Virus record (IMG/VR): IMGVR_UViG_3300009030_000016
Span: 1-26,102 of that record
Origin: a virus
DNA: 26,102 nt
Reading direction: 5' to 3' (one strand)
A program made the translations under genes and the position numbers. The notes beneath the pieces are model-generated. The model had not been told where the DNA came from. It was given only the letters and a program-made list of their open reading frames with translations, and ran no database searches. How positions within the stretch are numbered: the first letter of the stretch is position 1; every line of letters starts with the position of its first letter. Shown piece after piece: positions 13,870-22,374 of this stretch.

Positions 13870-15720
13870 ATGCCCCTCAGACCCCGCGAGATCAACGACT
13901 CCCTTAGCTCTGCTGCTATCACGGCCCTGATCCGTGAGTCGGTCAAGAGGGAAGTACGTCGTTTGAATACTACCATCGGTAGTCTTGATCACGGGGCTTT
14001 GCTGGGCCTCAGCGACGACGACCATACGCAGTATCTCACTGAAACCCGGCACGATGCCCTCCCGGCTGACAACCCCCACTCGCTGACGTTCACCCAAGCG
14101 GTCACTGCCGATGGCGGCACGGACATCTTGGCGTCAGAGGCTGAGACCCTGACGGACGGCTCCAATGCGGATGCCCTCCATGTGCATGCCGCTATAGACG
14201 GGGCAGACCACGGGGCTCTTTTGGGGCTAGGGGACGACGACCACTCTGCGTACGTTCGGAATGTGACCGGCACATTCATAGACGGCACTATCCCTCGGCT
14301 AGACGGCACCGGAGGTCGAGACCTCCAAGGAGCCGTGGTGGGTGACGGATGGGTTATTCTAGACAACCAGAGAATGATTGCCCCAACAGCCGCCACGTTC
14401 GACTTGGGTGCTAACGGAGTGTTCATTGTCTTTGACGCGGATGGGGACTCTTCCGTGGGCTCCTTCATAGATGACATTATCGTCTTCGCCACTGGGGGGG
14501 TTTCTAGGTTTTCCATCACCAACGTGGGTGTCTTTTATACCACCCTTATAAATCTCCTCGGCAACGAATTGGTCTTCGACTCCGATGGTGACACCTCCAT
14601 TAGTTCCGCTGTGGACGACATTCTGGTGTTCGCCACAGGCGGCTCTACCCGCATGACCCTGACCAATACGGAACTCGACTTCAACACGGCGATTCTGTTG
14701 AACCACTTGGAGTTGATACTTGACAATGAGGGTCTTGCTAAGATTCGATCCAACGCGGTATCAGGAGACCAAATTGAGATTGAGCATAACAGCAGCGTTG
14801 TAGCCTCGTTCTCTAACACCGGGATCAACTTCAACGACACGGTGACCATGAATGGTGTAGGGATCTTCGGAGCATCCATCCTGTCTATGAGTGGCCCTAT
14901 AGACATGAACAATAATGACATCGACACAGAGGGTGGAGACATCCTGTTGGGTACTGGTCTACTCGATACCGAAGGCGGGATCATCCAGTCAGGTGGTGCC
15001 CTCATCGACTCCGAGGGTGGCATCATCGACACCGGCGGGGCTAACCTGTTCCTCGGTTCTTCCCCCGGCACGGAAAGTGGTGTACTCGACTTCGAGAGTG
15101 ACGGCACCGTAACTATCCGATCTGACGCTGCCGCAGTGGGGTACATCTTCAAAAGCATCTTTGATATATTCAAGATAAACCTCAATGAATGTAAAGGGTT
15201 GTTCAGCACTATGGCTTTCGGCGGTGCGGGCAACGTGACTTACGAGTTGGACTCATCTGGTAGCACTAAGATGGACACTACCGGTGGCGGGGCTTCTGCG
15301 ACAATCCGCTTTACCATCAACAATACGTCAGCAGGACAGTTTCAACTTGTCGGCGGTGAAGCGAACTTCACGGCCCCTCTCTCCGTCACCTCCCCCGGCA
15401 ACGCCTTGATCTTGTCGGGTGGGTTCACTACTAGCACTGTAGGTGGTGATCTAAGGCTACGCCCCGGTGTGGGTAGTACCACTGGCGGAAATGTGCTGTT
15501 CGAGGACGAGACCGGCAGCGAGATTGCTCGCGTGGACTCAGTAGTAGGAGCCTTCATCGTGGACACAATACTTGACATCAATGCCCCCATCGCTTTTGGA
15601 ATTGGTAACCCGTGTACTCTAGGAAACACCACCGTCCTAGGTCCCGGCACAACGCAACAGAACGAGTGGGTGCAAATCAACGTGAACGGCAATACCCGCT
15701 GGATCGCAGTGTGGGCTTAG
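13870..15720 (+). CDS. fibre- or spike-like structural protein with nested repeats
   Basis: The product is 616 residues. A helical start (residues 8-35) leads to two copies of DHGALLGLxDDDHxxY (at D40 and D113), a motif often seen in phage tail fibres. SNADALHVHA between them is also typical of fibres. Residues about 178-330 hold three 48-residue repeats and residues 351-392 three 14-residue repeats, both beta-rich with Gly and Asp turns. The C-terminus TRWIAVWA resembles the ends of trimeric fibres. The likely role is host recognition, as a tail or head fibre. Its place between the capsid terminator and gp11 is unusual; T7 gp17 follows gp16. Codon use is less GC-biased than in its neighbours. 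Confidence 0.75.
   Translation: MPLRPREINDSLSSAAITALIRESVKREVRRLNTTIGSLDHGALLGLSDDDHTQYLTETRHDALPADNPHSLTFTQAVTADGGTDILASEAETLTDGSNADALHVHAAIDGADHGALLGLGDDDHSAYVRNVTGTFIDGTIPRLDGTGGRDLQGAVVGDGWVILDNQRMIAPTAATFDLGANGVFIVFDADGDSSVGSFIDDIIVFATGGVSRFSITNVGVFYTTLINLLGNELVFDSDGDTSISSAVDDILVFATGGSTRMTLTNTELDFNTAILLNHLELILDNEGLAKIRSNAVSGDQIEIEHNSSVVASFSNTGINFNDTVTMNGVGIFGASILSMSGPIDMNNNDIDTEGGDILLGTGLLDTEGGIIQSGGALIDSEGGIIDTGGANLFLGSSPGTESGVLDFESDGTVTIRSDAAAVGYIFKSIFDIFKINLNECKGLFSTMAFGGAGNVTYELDSSGSTKMDTTGGGASATIRFTINNTSAGQFQLVGGEANFTAPLSVTSPGNALILSGGFTTSTVGGDLRLRPGVGSTTGGNVLFEDETGSEIARVDSVVGAFIVDTILDINAPIAFGIGNPCTLGNTTVLGPGTTQQNEWVQINVNGNTRWIAVWA
14401..14830 (+). repeat. three 48-residue (144-base) repeats in the fibre-like protein
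   Basis: Aspartates at residues 189, 237 and 285 mark an exact 48-residue period. Copy 1 has VFDADGDSSVGSFIDDIIVF, copy 2 VFDSDGDTSISSAVDDILVF and copy 3 the diverged ILDNEGLAKIRSN. Each ends with ATGGxxRxxxTN-like or ASFSNTGINF text. Copies 1 and 2 are close; copy 3 has drifted. Confidence 0.75.
14920..15045 (+). repeat. three 14-residue (42-base) repeats in the fibre-like protein
   Basis: Residues 351-364, 365-378 and 379-392 start IDTEGG, LDTEGG and IDSEGG and carry a second glycine turn (GTG, SGG, TGG) at the same place. The regular 14-residue period suggests rungs of a beta-helix or triple-beta shaft. Confidence 0.75.
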
Positions 15721-15728
15721 GAGAAACA

Positions 15729-15920
15729 ATGAAGTACATGAAACTGACTGTCCCCTTGGTGCAGAAGCTAGTAGACTATCTGGTGACTAAACCATGGGCC
15801 GAAGTAAACGAATTGCTAACGCTCTTACAGCGTACTAAGATAGAAACGGAGGAAGCCGATGGCGACAGATGCGTCAATGACGAAACTGGAAGCAGTGAAC
15901 AGGATGCTGAGGTCAGCTAA
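15729..15920 (+). CDS. hypothetical protein, 63 residues
   Basis: ATG 15729 has AGGAG at 15719-15723, starting over the fibre stop codon. An in-frame ATG at 15612 lies inside the fibre gene and is not needed. The first half reads KLTVPLVQKLVDYLVTKPWAEVNELLTLLQ, a short strand followed by two helices. I recall small proteins of this style from aquatic podophages, with no known role. The tail is acidic and overlaps the gp11-like gene by 62 bases in another frame. Confidence 0.75.
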   Translation: MKYMKLTVPLVQKLVDYLVTKPWAEVNELLTLLQRTKIETEEADGDRCVNDETGSSEQDAEVS

Positions 15921-16524
15921 GGAGCACCCGGTCTCCTCCATCATCAGCGTCACTGAGAACGACAGCCTCATGGCGGTCTCGGTCCTTGATGAGGTGACCC
16001 GAAGGGTCCAGATGAACGGCCTGCACTGCAACCAGACACAGACCTCCTTCACCCCGGACGCCGGGAACAACAACAGGGTGGTTCTCCCCGACAACACCCT
16101 ACAGGTGACCGGGTGGAACGAGCATGCGAACCGCAACTACTTCCACCGCTGTGTGGACGGGGTTCTGCTCCTGTTCGACGCCACCCCGGAGCCCCTCGCC
16201 GCTGCGACCACTGACTTCGATGACGACGACACCGTGTTCGTCCGGCTCACACAGCTTCTGGAGTTCGAGGACCTTCCCCAGCCCATCCAGTTCTGGATCG
16301 TGGACGAAGCGGCGGTCGAGTACCATATGTCCGTGCTGGGCTCCAGCATGATGCACAGGCATCTGCAAGAGACCGCCTTCCGAGCCCGCATCGAAGGCCG
16401 GAAGTACGACATGCGATCTCGCCCCGTCAACATCATCACCAGTGGCCGCTCTATGGGACCTCGCCTCGGCATCGCCGGTGCTCCCCGTAGTTGGCCGGGC
16501 AACGACATGCGGAGACAAGGCTAA
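15859..16524 (+). CDS. tail tubular protein A, T7 gp11-like
   Basis: The product is 221 residues (T7 gp11 is 196). The family pattern is present: LEAVNRMLRSAKEHPVSSI at the start, a central region with VRRVQ-like TRRVQMNGLHCNQ, LLEFEDLPQPIQFWIVDEAAVEY, and a late helix. GGAGGAAG at 15848-15855 lies three bases before ATG 15859. It forms the gatekeeper ring between the portal and the nozzle. It shares TAATG with the next, tiny gene. Confidence 0.88.
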   Translation: MATDASMTKLEAVNRMLRSAKEHPVSSIISVTENDSLMAVSVLDEVTRRVQMNGLHCNQTQTSFTPDAGNNNRVVLPDNTLQVTGWNEHANRNYFHRCVDGVLLLFDATPEPLAAATTDFDDDDTVFVRLTQLLEFEDLPQPIQFWIVDEAAVEYHMSVLGSSMMHRHLQETAFRARIEGRKYDMRSRPVNIITSGRSMGPRLGIAGAPRSWPGNDMRRQG

Positions 16525-16628
16525 TGCCAAAGCACACTGCTGCCGAGAAGCGTAAGAACAAGAAGGCGAAGAAGTCTAACCTCGCCCCGCCGTTCGAGAA
16601 GAAATCCAAGAAGAAGAAGGGTAAGTAA
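16524..16628 (+). CDS. 34-residue lysine-rich miniprotein between gp11 and gp12
   Basis: The frame runs from ATG 16524 to TAA 16626-16628, with TAATG overlaps at both ends and GGAGACAAGG upstream. Of 34 residues, 14 are Lys and one Arg, in two clusters (KRKNKKAKK and KKSKKKKGK) separated by SNLAPPFE. It is too short for the usual cut-offs but fills the gap between two tail genes exactly. The charge suggests binding to DNA, RNA or an acidic protein surface. It could be a virion component or simply a coupling cistron. Confidence 0.7.
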   Translation: MPKHTAAEKRKNKKAKKSNLAPPFEKKSKKKKGK

Positions 16629-18952
16629 TGCCACTCGCCAACATCCGAATCCAGTCCCTCATGGGCGGTGTGTCCCGGCTGTCACAGAACCAGCGGACTC
16701 CATTCGAGGTGGAGGCAATGGACAACTGCGACATCCAGATCACACGCGGCACCGACAAGCGTAATTCGCTGGAGCATATTGCTGGCGTGGGCGGGACCCA
16801 AGAGGCCCTGAACATCACGCTCGCGGGCAACGCCTTCATGTTCTGGATCAACCGCAGTGCGACAGAGCGGTTCGTGGTCTTCGTAGACCCCGACGCCGCA
16901 GATGATCTGAACATCATTCAGGCATTCAATATCGTCACAGGGGTAGAGGTCTCCGTGCTGGCAGAGGAAGCTGACGGAACAGAGTCTGCTCTCGATACAA
17001 TCGAGGATGACATCGTTGCGATGGTGGCCTATCTAGCCAGCGGAACGCAGACCATCCGGCAGCGGTTCCGTGCAGTGACAGTGGAAGACTCCACCTTCAT
17101 CCTCAACCGCGAGGTGGAGACCTCCCTTGAGGGCGATGCCATAGACTATAAGGACGCGGCGATGGGTAACCTCATCCGCCTCCAGTCCGATCCCAACAAC
17201 CAACCGTCATGGATCGACTTCGACCAGCCCCCGACCACCGTGGAAGCCTACCCCGACCGCGACGACCTAGTGACCGGGGGAGAGGTATCCGGCACCGGCA
17301 ACGTCATCTGGTACGCCCGTGACGACGATAGAGGACTCCCGCAGGGATTCTACTGGGCCACCAGTGCCACCCAGCCGCCGTGGTATCAGAGGCTCCCCAC
17401 GGAGGGAGCTAACGGGTTCCTCCAGCGGGACACCATGCCGCTGCGGCTGGCATTCGACGGCACCCGCTTCCTGCTCCAGTTTGTAGACTGGACAGAGCGG
17501 AGGGCTGGCGACAGCACCACCAACCCCGGCCCGTCATTCATCGGACTCAGGATGAACGACATGGCGTTCCATCAGGGACGCTTCTGGTTCCTCGCCGGGG
17601 AACGCATCGTGTCCAGCCGGGTGAACGACCTGTTCAACCTCTGGATCGACAGCACTGCTGTAGGCATCGTGACGGACGCGGACCCCATTGACCGGGGCAT
17701 CCAAGGCCGACGCATCTCGAACGGGCTGTTCGCGGAGTCCTTCCGCGAGTCCCTGATCGTGATTACGGACGGCAACCGACAGATAGAGGTCCGAGCTAAT
17801 GGACCCATCACGCCGGGCACGGTGCAGTTGTACGACAGCACCAACGTGTTCGCCGTGGGGTACGTCAAGCCAGTCATCAAGGGCTCCCAGTTGTACTTCC
17901 CCAGTGAGCAGGACTTTGCTATGATCCTGTATGAGTACAACTATGACCCGGAGCAGATCACCAACGTGGCACTGGACTTGACGGAGCGTATCCACGGATA
18001 CATCCCCGCCGAGGCCCATACCATGGCGACCTCCGACTCCCACGACCAAATCTTTATGCTGACACTGGCCGATCCAGATGCCGTCTATGTGAACAAGCAG
18101 TTGTTCACCGGGGCTAAGCGTGTCCTCAACTCATGGTATCGCTGGGTCTTCCCCGGCGTGGATGAGGTTATGGGCTGCTTCGTCTTCGATGACTTTCTGT
18201 TCTTCGTCAACAAGCGTACCGGCACAGACGCCGTGCAGCGTGTGTTCCTTGAGAGGATGCCCCTTGGGCAGCCAGAGCAGGACACCACGGGCTCCCCGGC
18301 TCAGACCCTCGGCTACGCCACCCGCATAGACCGCAAGCAGGAGATTCAGGGCACCTACGATTCGGGCACTGGCCTGACCACGTTCACCCTTCCCTTCGAG
18401 GACGAGACCATCGACACGATTGTTCTGTCCGCGACATGGGACACGGTTGATACCAAGGCGGCGGGCACGCTCATCGTTGCCGCCGACTTCGTTTCAATCA
18501 TTGCAGATTCCGGTGAGACTGATATCATCCTGACGGGTGACTTCGAGAACAACACGGACGGGGATGACGCCCCGGCGTGGCTGGGAATCAGCTACGAGGC
18601 CGAGGTCACCCTCAGTCAGCAGTTCGTGCGGGATCAGAATAGCAACATCCTGCACGGCAACACCCACCTCATGCGGGCCAAGATTCGGCACCGCGACTCC
18701 GGTGGGTACAAGGTCAAGATCACCCCTGAGGGCCGCGACGAACTCATCAAGGAGTTCGTTGTGCCCACCATCGGCAGCAGCCCCATCGACGGCGACCAAC
18801 TGGACGACTTCGGTGAGTTTCAGGTGAGGATCATGGCCCACTCTCAGAACCTTGTCATCAAGCTCGTCAACGACACTCCCTTCCCCACCGCATGGGTGGA
18901 CATGGAGATCGACTGCGAGTTCATCCCTCAATCCTACTCCCCGGTGAGATAA
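16628..18952 (+). CDS. tail tubular protein B (nozzle), T7 gp12-like
   Basis: The product is 774 residues (T7 gp12 is 794). It starts, as the family does, by setting out a chain of beta-rich segments: NIRIQSLMGGVSRLSQNQRT, then repeated strands. The typical middle reads RLNDMAFHQGRFWFLAGERIVSSRV-like (here LRMNDMAFHQGRFWFLAGE and FNLWIDSTAVGIVTDADPID). DRGIQGRRISNGLFAESFRESLIVITDG follows closely the propeller text of known gp12 proteins. Six copies form the tail nozzle. It is coupled on both sides through TAATG. Confidence 0.93.
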   Translation: MPLANIRIQSLMGGVSRLSQNQRTPFEVEAMDNCDIQITRGTDKRNSLEHIAGVGGTQEALNITLAGNAFMFWINRSATERFVVFVDPDAADDLNIIQAFNIVTGVEVSVLAEEADGTESALDTIEDDIVAMVAYLASGTQTIRQRFRAVTVEDSTFILNREVETSLEGDAIDYKDAAMGNLIRLQSDPNNQPSWIDFDQPPTTVEAYPDRDDLVTGGEVSGTGNVIWYARDDDRGLPQGFYWATSATQPPWYQRLPTEGANGFLQRDTMPLRLAFDGTRFLLQFVDWTERRAGDSTTNPGPSFIGLRMNDMAFHQGRFWFLAGERIVSSRVNDLFNLWIDSTAVGIVTDADPIDRGIQGRRISNGLFAESFRESLIVITDGNRQIEVRANGPITPGTVQLYDSTNVFAVGYVKPVIKGSQLYFPSEQDFAMILYEYNYDPEQITNVALDLTERIHGYIPAEAHTMATSDSHDQIFMLTLADPDAVYVNKQLFTGAKRVLNSWYRWVFPGVDEVMGCFVFDDFLFFVNKRTGTDAVQRVFLERMPLGQPEQDTTGSPAQTLGYATRIDRKQEIQGTYDSGTGLTTFTLPFEDETIDTIVLSATWDTVDTKAAGTLIVAADFVSIIADSGETDIILTGDFENNTDGDDAPAWLGISYEAEVTLSQQFVRDQNSNILHGNTHLMRAKIRHRDSGGYKVKITPEGRDELIKEFVVPTIGSSPIDGDQLDDFGEFQVRIMAHSQNLVIKLVNDTPFPTAWVDMEIDCEFIPQSYSPVR

Positions 18953-19494
18953 TGACCGAGTTTAGTGAAGATATTGCAGAAATCTCTACCGGATTCGCAG
19001 AGGTCTTCTCCAAGGCTGCGATCTCGCAGAACATAGAGAAGCTCCGCATCGCAGAGGGAACCATCGGTGCCGCTACCGACGCCATCAATCTGGAGAAGGA
19101 AACAGGCCGTCGCAAGGTGGCCCAAGCCCTCGCCTTCAACACCGGGGCCGTGTCTGCACAGCAGGCATTCACCGGGGGTGGCCTAGCAGGATCGGGTGCA
19201 GCCCTTATTGACTCCGCTACCTTTCAGGCGGCGGATCAGGCCGCGATTATTGATGCGAACGCTGCGGCCAAAGAGGTCGCGGTCATCTTCGCCAACCAGC
19301 CCATCCTTGATGACCCCATCCTCGCGGCCATCCAAGGGCTGACCACGGGCCTTGAAGTGGGCACCTCCATCGCCAACTCCCTGTTTGCAGAGGCGGAAGT
19401 GCATAACTTCGCTGGGCCGGGCGGGTTCTTTACCCAATTCACCATCCCCGGATTTGACATCAACGACTTCATTGAAGGATTAGGAGGCCCTTAG
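18952..19494 (+). CDS. internal virion protein, T7 gp14-like
   Basis: I start at ATG 18952, which overlaps the gp12 stop (TAATG); the longer frame from 18892 runs inside gp12. The product is 180 residues (T7 gp14 is 196), Ala- and Gly-rich and mostly helical. Segments such as KVAQALAFNTGAVSAQQAF and AADQAAIIDANAAAKEVAV fit an outer-membrane-inserting ejection protein. It ends with a Phe/Gly/Pro-rich tail (FAGPGGFFTQFTIPGF). The assignment rests on length, composition and order after gp12; no gp13 homologue lies between. During infection gp14 makes the outer-membrane pore of the ejection channel. Confidence 0.7.
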   Translation: MTEFSEDIAEISTGFAEVFSKAAISQNIEKLRIAEGTIGAATDAINLEKETGRRKVAQALAFNTGAVSAQQAFTGGGLAGSGAALIDSATFQAADQAAIIDANAAAKEVAVIFANQPILDDPILAAIQGLTTGLEVGTSIANSLFAEAEVHNFAGPGGFFTQFTIPGFDINDFIEGLGGP

Positions 19495-22352
19495 TGCCTA
19501 AGGAAACCATTCGCAGAGTGCAGACGGGACCGGGGAGTGTAGCCCCCGCTTTCACCCCGCCCGCCACTCCGGTTGCCACCCCGTCCTTTGCTCAGCGGGA
19601 GGGGCCGACCAACTTCACGCAGTTCCGAGATGCCGTGCTCGCCGTGGGGCGAGGTGCCGCATCCGTGGCTAGTGCCCGGTCGAACATCGCGTCCCGCATG
19701 CAGGCCCTCAAGAAGCAGGGTGTTGCAGAGACAGAGAGACTGATTGAGAGGCAGAGCCAACAGCTACAGCAGCAGAGGCAGGGCGAGGCCGAGCAGGCCC
19801 GCAGAGCCATCCTACTGGAGGCTGAGAAGAAGGGACCGGACTGGGTGGAGCGTCAATTCCGCAGCAGGATGGTCAACGCAGGCTCCCGTGAGGAAGCCCT
19901 GTTTTGGGAGGGAGCGTGGCGTCCCGCTGCTGCCGCTGTCCATAGGGATAGCGAGGAGCAGTTCCGGCAGGAGTTCAACTCCCATGTCCGCTCTGTAAGC
20001 GACATCGCCACCACTCTCCAACTCCAGATAGATGCTGACCCCGCCACCAAAGCGGTCCTCATCGGTAACGGAGAGAAGATCACCAGCCGCGTACAGGACT
20101 GGATGATCCTCAAGGTCAACGAGGCCCAGCCGGGCGTCTTCGATCTACAGGAGGGGGACAGCGAGGACAAGGCCCGCAGCAAGGAGATGCTACTGCACCA
20201 GTTGATGCAGCAGTCCTTCAAGATCGCGGACGCCCTAATCGCTAAGAACAACGGCGATGTCGAGAAGTCTAACAACATCCTCGGCACCCAGCAACTGGAG
20301 GCCGATTTCTTCTCCACCATGACCGGACAGCAGGACCCCTCGTTCCTTCCCGCTCAGGTGGAGGCCACTATGCAGAACCGCTTCGGCCACCTCACGGTGG
20401 AGCAGCAGCGGGCACAGGTCCGCGTCATGATCACCGGCTCCCTCACTGCCCTCGGCAGAGGGGCCTACGGCATCGACGCCCTCAACAACATCGGCTTGGC
20501 TACCCACCTCCTCGACATGGAGGTGGACGGGCAGGCTATCTTCTCCCCTGCGGAGAAGCAGAGGCGAAGGATCGACCTTCTGGTACTCGCGGAGAACACG
20601 GCTAAGCGGGAGATGGAGTCCGAGATCGGACGGCTACGAGAGTCGCTCCGTCCTGACCCCAACGCCCTCGCCATAATGACCACCCAAGACCCCATCACGG
20701 GATTCACTCCCATTGACGACGCGGCCAACCGTGTCCTCGCAGAGATGGGCTTCCTTGGGGCCACGAACCTGAACCCGGAGGGGCAGCGAATCATCAATGC
20801 AGTACGCACAGCGGCTGCTAAGATTCTAGACGCCACTAGGGTGCAGAGAAACAAGCACTCCCTCTCTATCGCCAACCACAACATGGTTATGAAGGGGGAC
20901 CCCGGTGCCAACGCCGACAAGGCTCACCGCTGGTCACCCTTCACCCGTGCTCATATGTCTGGTGTGGAGTTCGCGGTCACTGAGGTGCCCCCCATGGGCG
21001 ATCAGGATATCGAGGAGTTCAAGGGCCTGCTCGTAGAGGTGGCCGGGAAACTGGGCATCAGTCGGGATGTGGTGGACAACTGGGACGGTCGGGACGCCGC
21101 GTACACCGACGAGAACGGGGACCTGAATAAGGTCATCGCTACGGCTGAGGCCCTCCAGTGGAACAACGACGCCACCCAGTCCTTCTATGGCATCCCCGCC
21201 GAGATGGCTAAAGACAAGATGGCTCTGCTCCGCTCTGATGACACCAACAGACTCATGGCCTTTGGTCACTGGGTCTCTGCTCTCAAGGTGGGGGCGAACG
21301 AGTCTTGGGACAACTTCCTCGACGCCAAGGGCGTGTCCTCTCAGGAGGTTGCGGCAGCTTGGTGGGTACGCATCAACCTGAAGCAGGGCAGGCCCCGCTT
21401 CACGGACACTGGGGAGGTTCTCCCCGGCGACTTCCAGACGGACCCTGCTGTCCTCATGACTGAGGTTCAGGCCATCATGCGTAGCAGGCCCGTACCCTCA
21501 TGGTCGGGTGCTGACACCGGGCTGGATGATGTGGACCGCAGCAACGCGGCGAACATGGCAGATGTTATGGCTGAGATCGTCAGCGGTCAAGTAGACCTCG
21601 AAGGCGATGACAACGACCGCTTCGGGGCTCGCATCCAAGCTCAGTTCCTCCGTCTGTTCCTCTCGGACCAAGACCACACGGGGCGTATGCTCCGCAACCT
21701 CTGGTTCGCTGGCCGGGCCGCTGAGCCCGACCTAGACGACGCCCAGCGTGGGGCCATGCTCTGGTCATGGATACGGGGGAAGGGATACCGCTGGCGTGAG
21801 ATCAACGACCGAGTGGTGCTGATCATAGACCCGCAGGGATACACTGGGGCCGAAGGGGCTTCCATCCAAGGTTCGGTGGACATGCACATGCAGATGCAGT
21901 TCTCCCCGCTGTACCGCTCTTTCATTCAGGACGCCATGGACTTGGAGCCCTTCGAGGTTCCCAACAACTACGCACAGATGTTCCTACTCGGATCTGGCAA
22001 AGACCCCGGCGTCGGGGGCACTTCAGACATCCGAGGACGATGGAATATGTCCGATCAGGTTACTGATCGGCTGCTGGAGTCCCGTGCCAACTACGGCGGC
22101 TTCGTCATCGAAGGCGTAGATCTCCGTGGCAACCCCATGGCTACCCCGCTTACAAAGCACCCCGCCCTCATGCGGTGGGACGACGGAACATCCTTCATGG
22201 TGCCCGCAGGGGTTACCATGTCTGTAATTGGTAACCAAGACCTGTTCGCCCCTGTGTTTAGACTGCCCAAGGCCCGGCAATCTCTCAACTTGCTGACACC
22301 GGCTAACGCCCCAGCACACGCGAGACCCGGATTCTCTCGGCCCCAGTTCTAA
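19494..22352 (+). CDS. internal virion protein, T7 gp15-like
   Basis: The product is 952 residues; T7 gp15 is 747, so this one is about 200 longer. The GTG start shares a base with the gp14-like stop, and AGGAGG lies about eight bases upstream. A Pro-rich start is followed by a Gln-rich coiled-coil region (IERQSQQLQQQRQGEAEQARR). A long helical body follows, with no transmembrane segment or catalytic motif I can name. The order gp12, gp14, gp15, gp16 supports the call. In T7, gp15 and gp16 form the periplasmic tube through which DNA enters. Sequence alone would not prove it. Confidence 0.7.
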   Translation: MPKETIRRVQTGPGSVAPAFTPPATPVATPSFAQREGPTNFTQFRDAVLAVGRGAASVASARSNIASRMQALKKQGVAETERLIERQSQQLQQQRQGEAEQARRAILLEAEKKGPDWVERQFRSRMVNAGSREEALFWEGAWRPAAAAVHRDSEEQFRQEFNSHVRSVSDIATTLQLQIDADPATKAVLIGNGEKITSRVQDWMILKVNEAQPGVFDLQEGDSEDKARSKEMLLHQLMQQSFKIADALIAKNNGDVEKSNNILGTQQLEADFFSTMTGQQDPSFLPAQVEATMQNRFGHLTVEQQRAQVRVMITGSLTALGRGAYGIDALNNIGLATHLLDMEVDGQAIFSPAEKQRRRIDLLVLAENTAKREMESEIGRLRESLRPDPNALAIMTTQDPITGFTPIDDAANRVLAEMGFLGATNLNPEGQRIINAVRTAAAKILDATRVQRNKHSLSIANHNMVMKGDPGANADKAHRWSPFTRAHMSGVEFAVTEVPPMGDQDIEEFKGLLVEVAGKLGISRDVVDNWDGRDAAYTDENGDLNKVIATAEALQWNNDATQSFYGIPAEMAKDKMALLRSDDTNRLMAFGHWVSALKVGANESWDNFLDAKGVSSQEVAAAWWVRINLKQGRPRFTDTGEVLPGDFQTDPAVLMTEVQAIMRSRPVPSWSGADTGLDDVDRSNAANMADVMAEIVSGQVDLEGDDNDRFGARIQAQFLRLFLSDQDHTGRMLRNLWFAGRAAEPDLDDAQRGAMLWSWIRGKGYRWREINDRVVLIIDPQGYTGAEGASIQGSVDMHMQMQFSPLYRSFIQDAMDLEPFEVPNNYAQMFLLGSGKDPGVGGTSDIRGRWNMSDQVTDRLLESRANYGGFVIEGVDLRGNPMATPLTKHPALMRWDDGTSFMVPAGVTMSVIGNQDLFAPVFRLPKARQSLNLLTPANAPAHARPGFSRPQF

Positions 22353-22374
22353 GCCAGAATTGCAAGGAATTAGT

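Noticed and set aside
14401-15045. CRISPR-like spaced repeats
   Set aside because: The repeats are in-frame protein repeats (144 and 42 bases) with codon-level drift, not identical short repeats with unique spacers.
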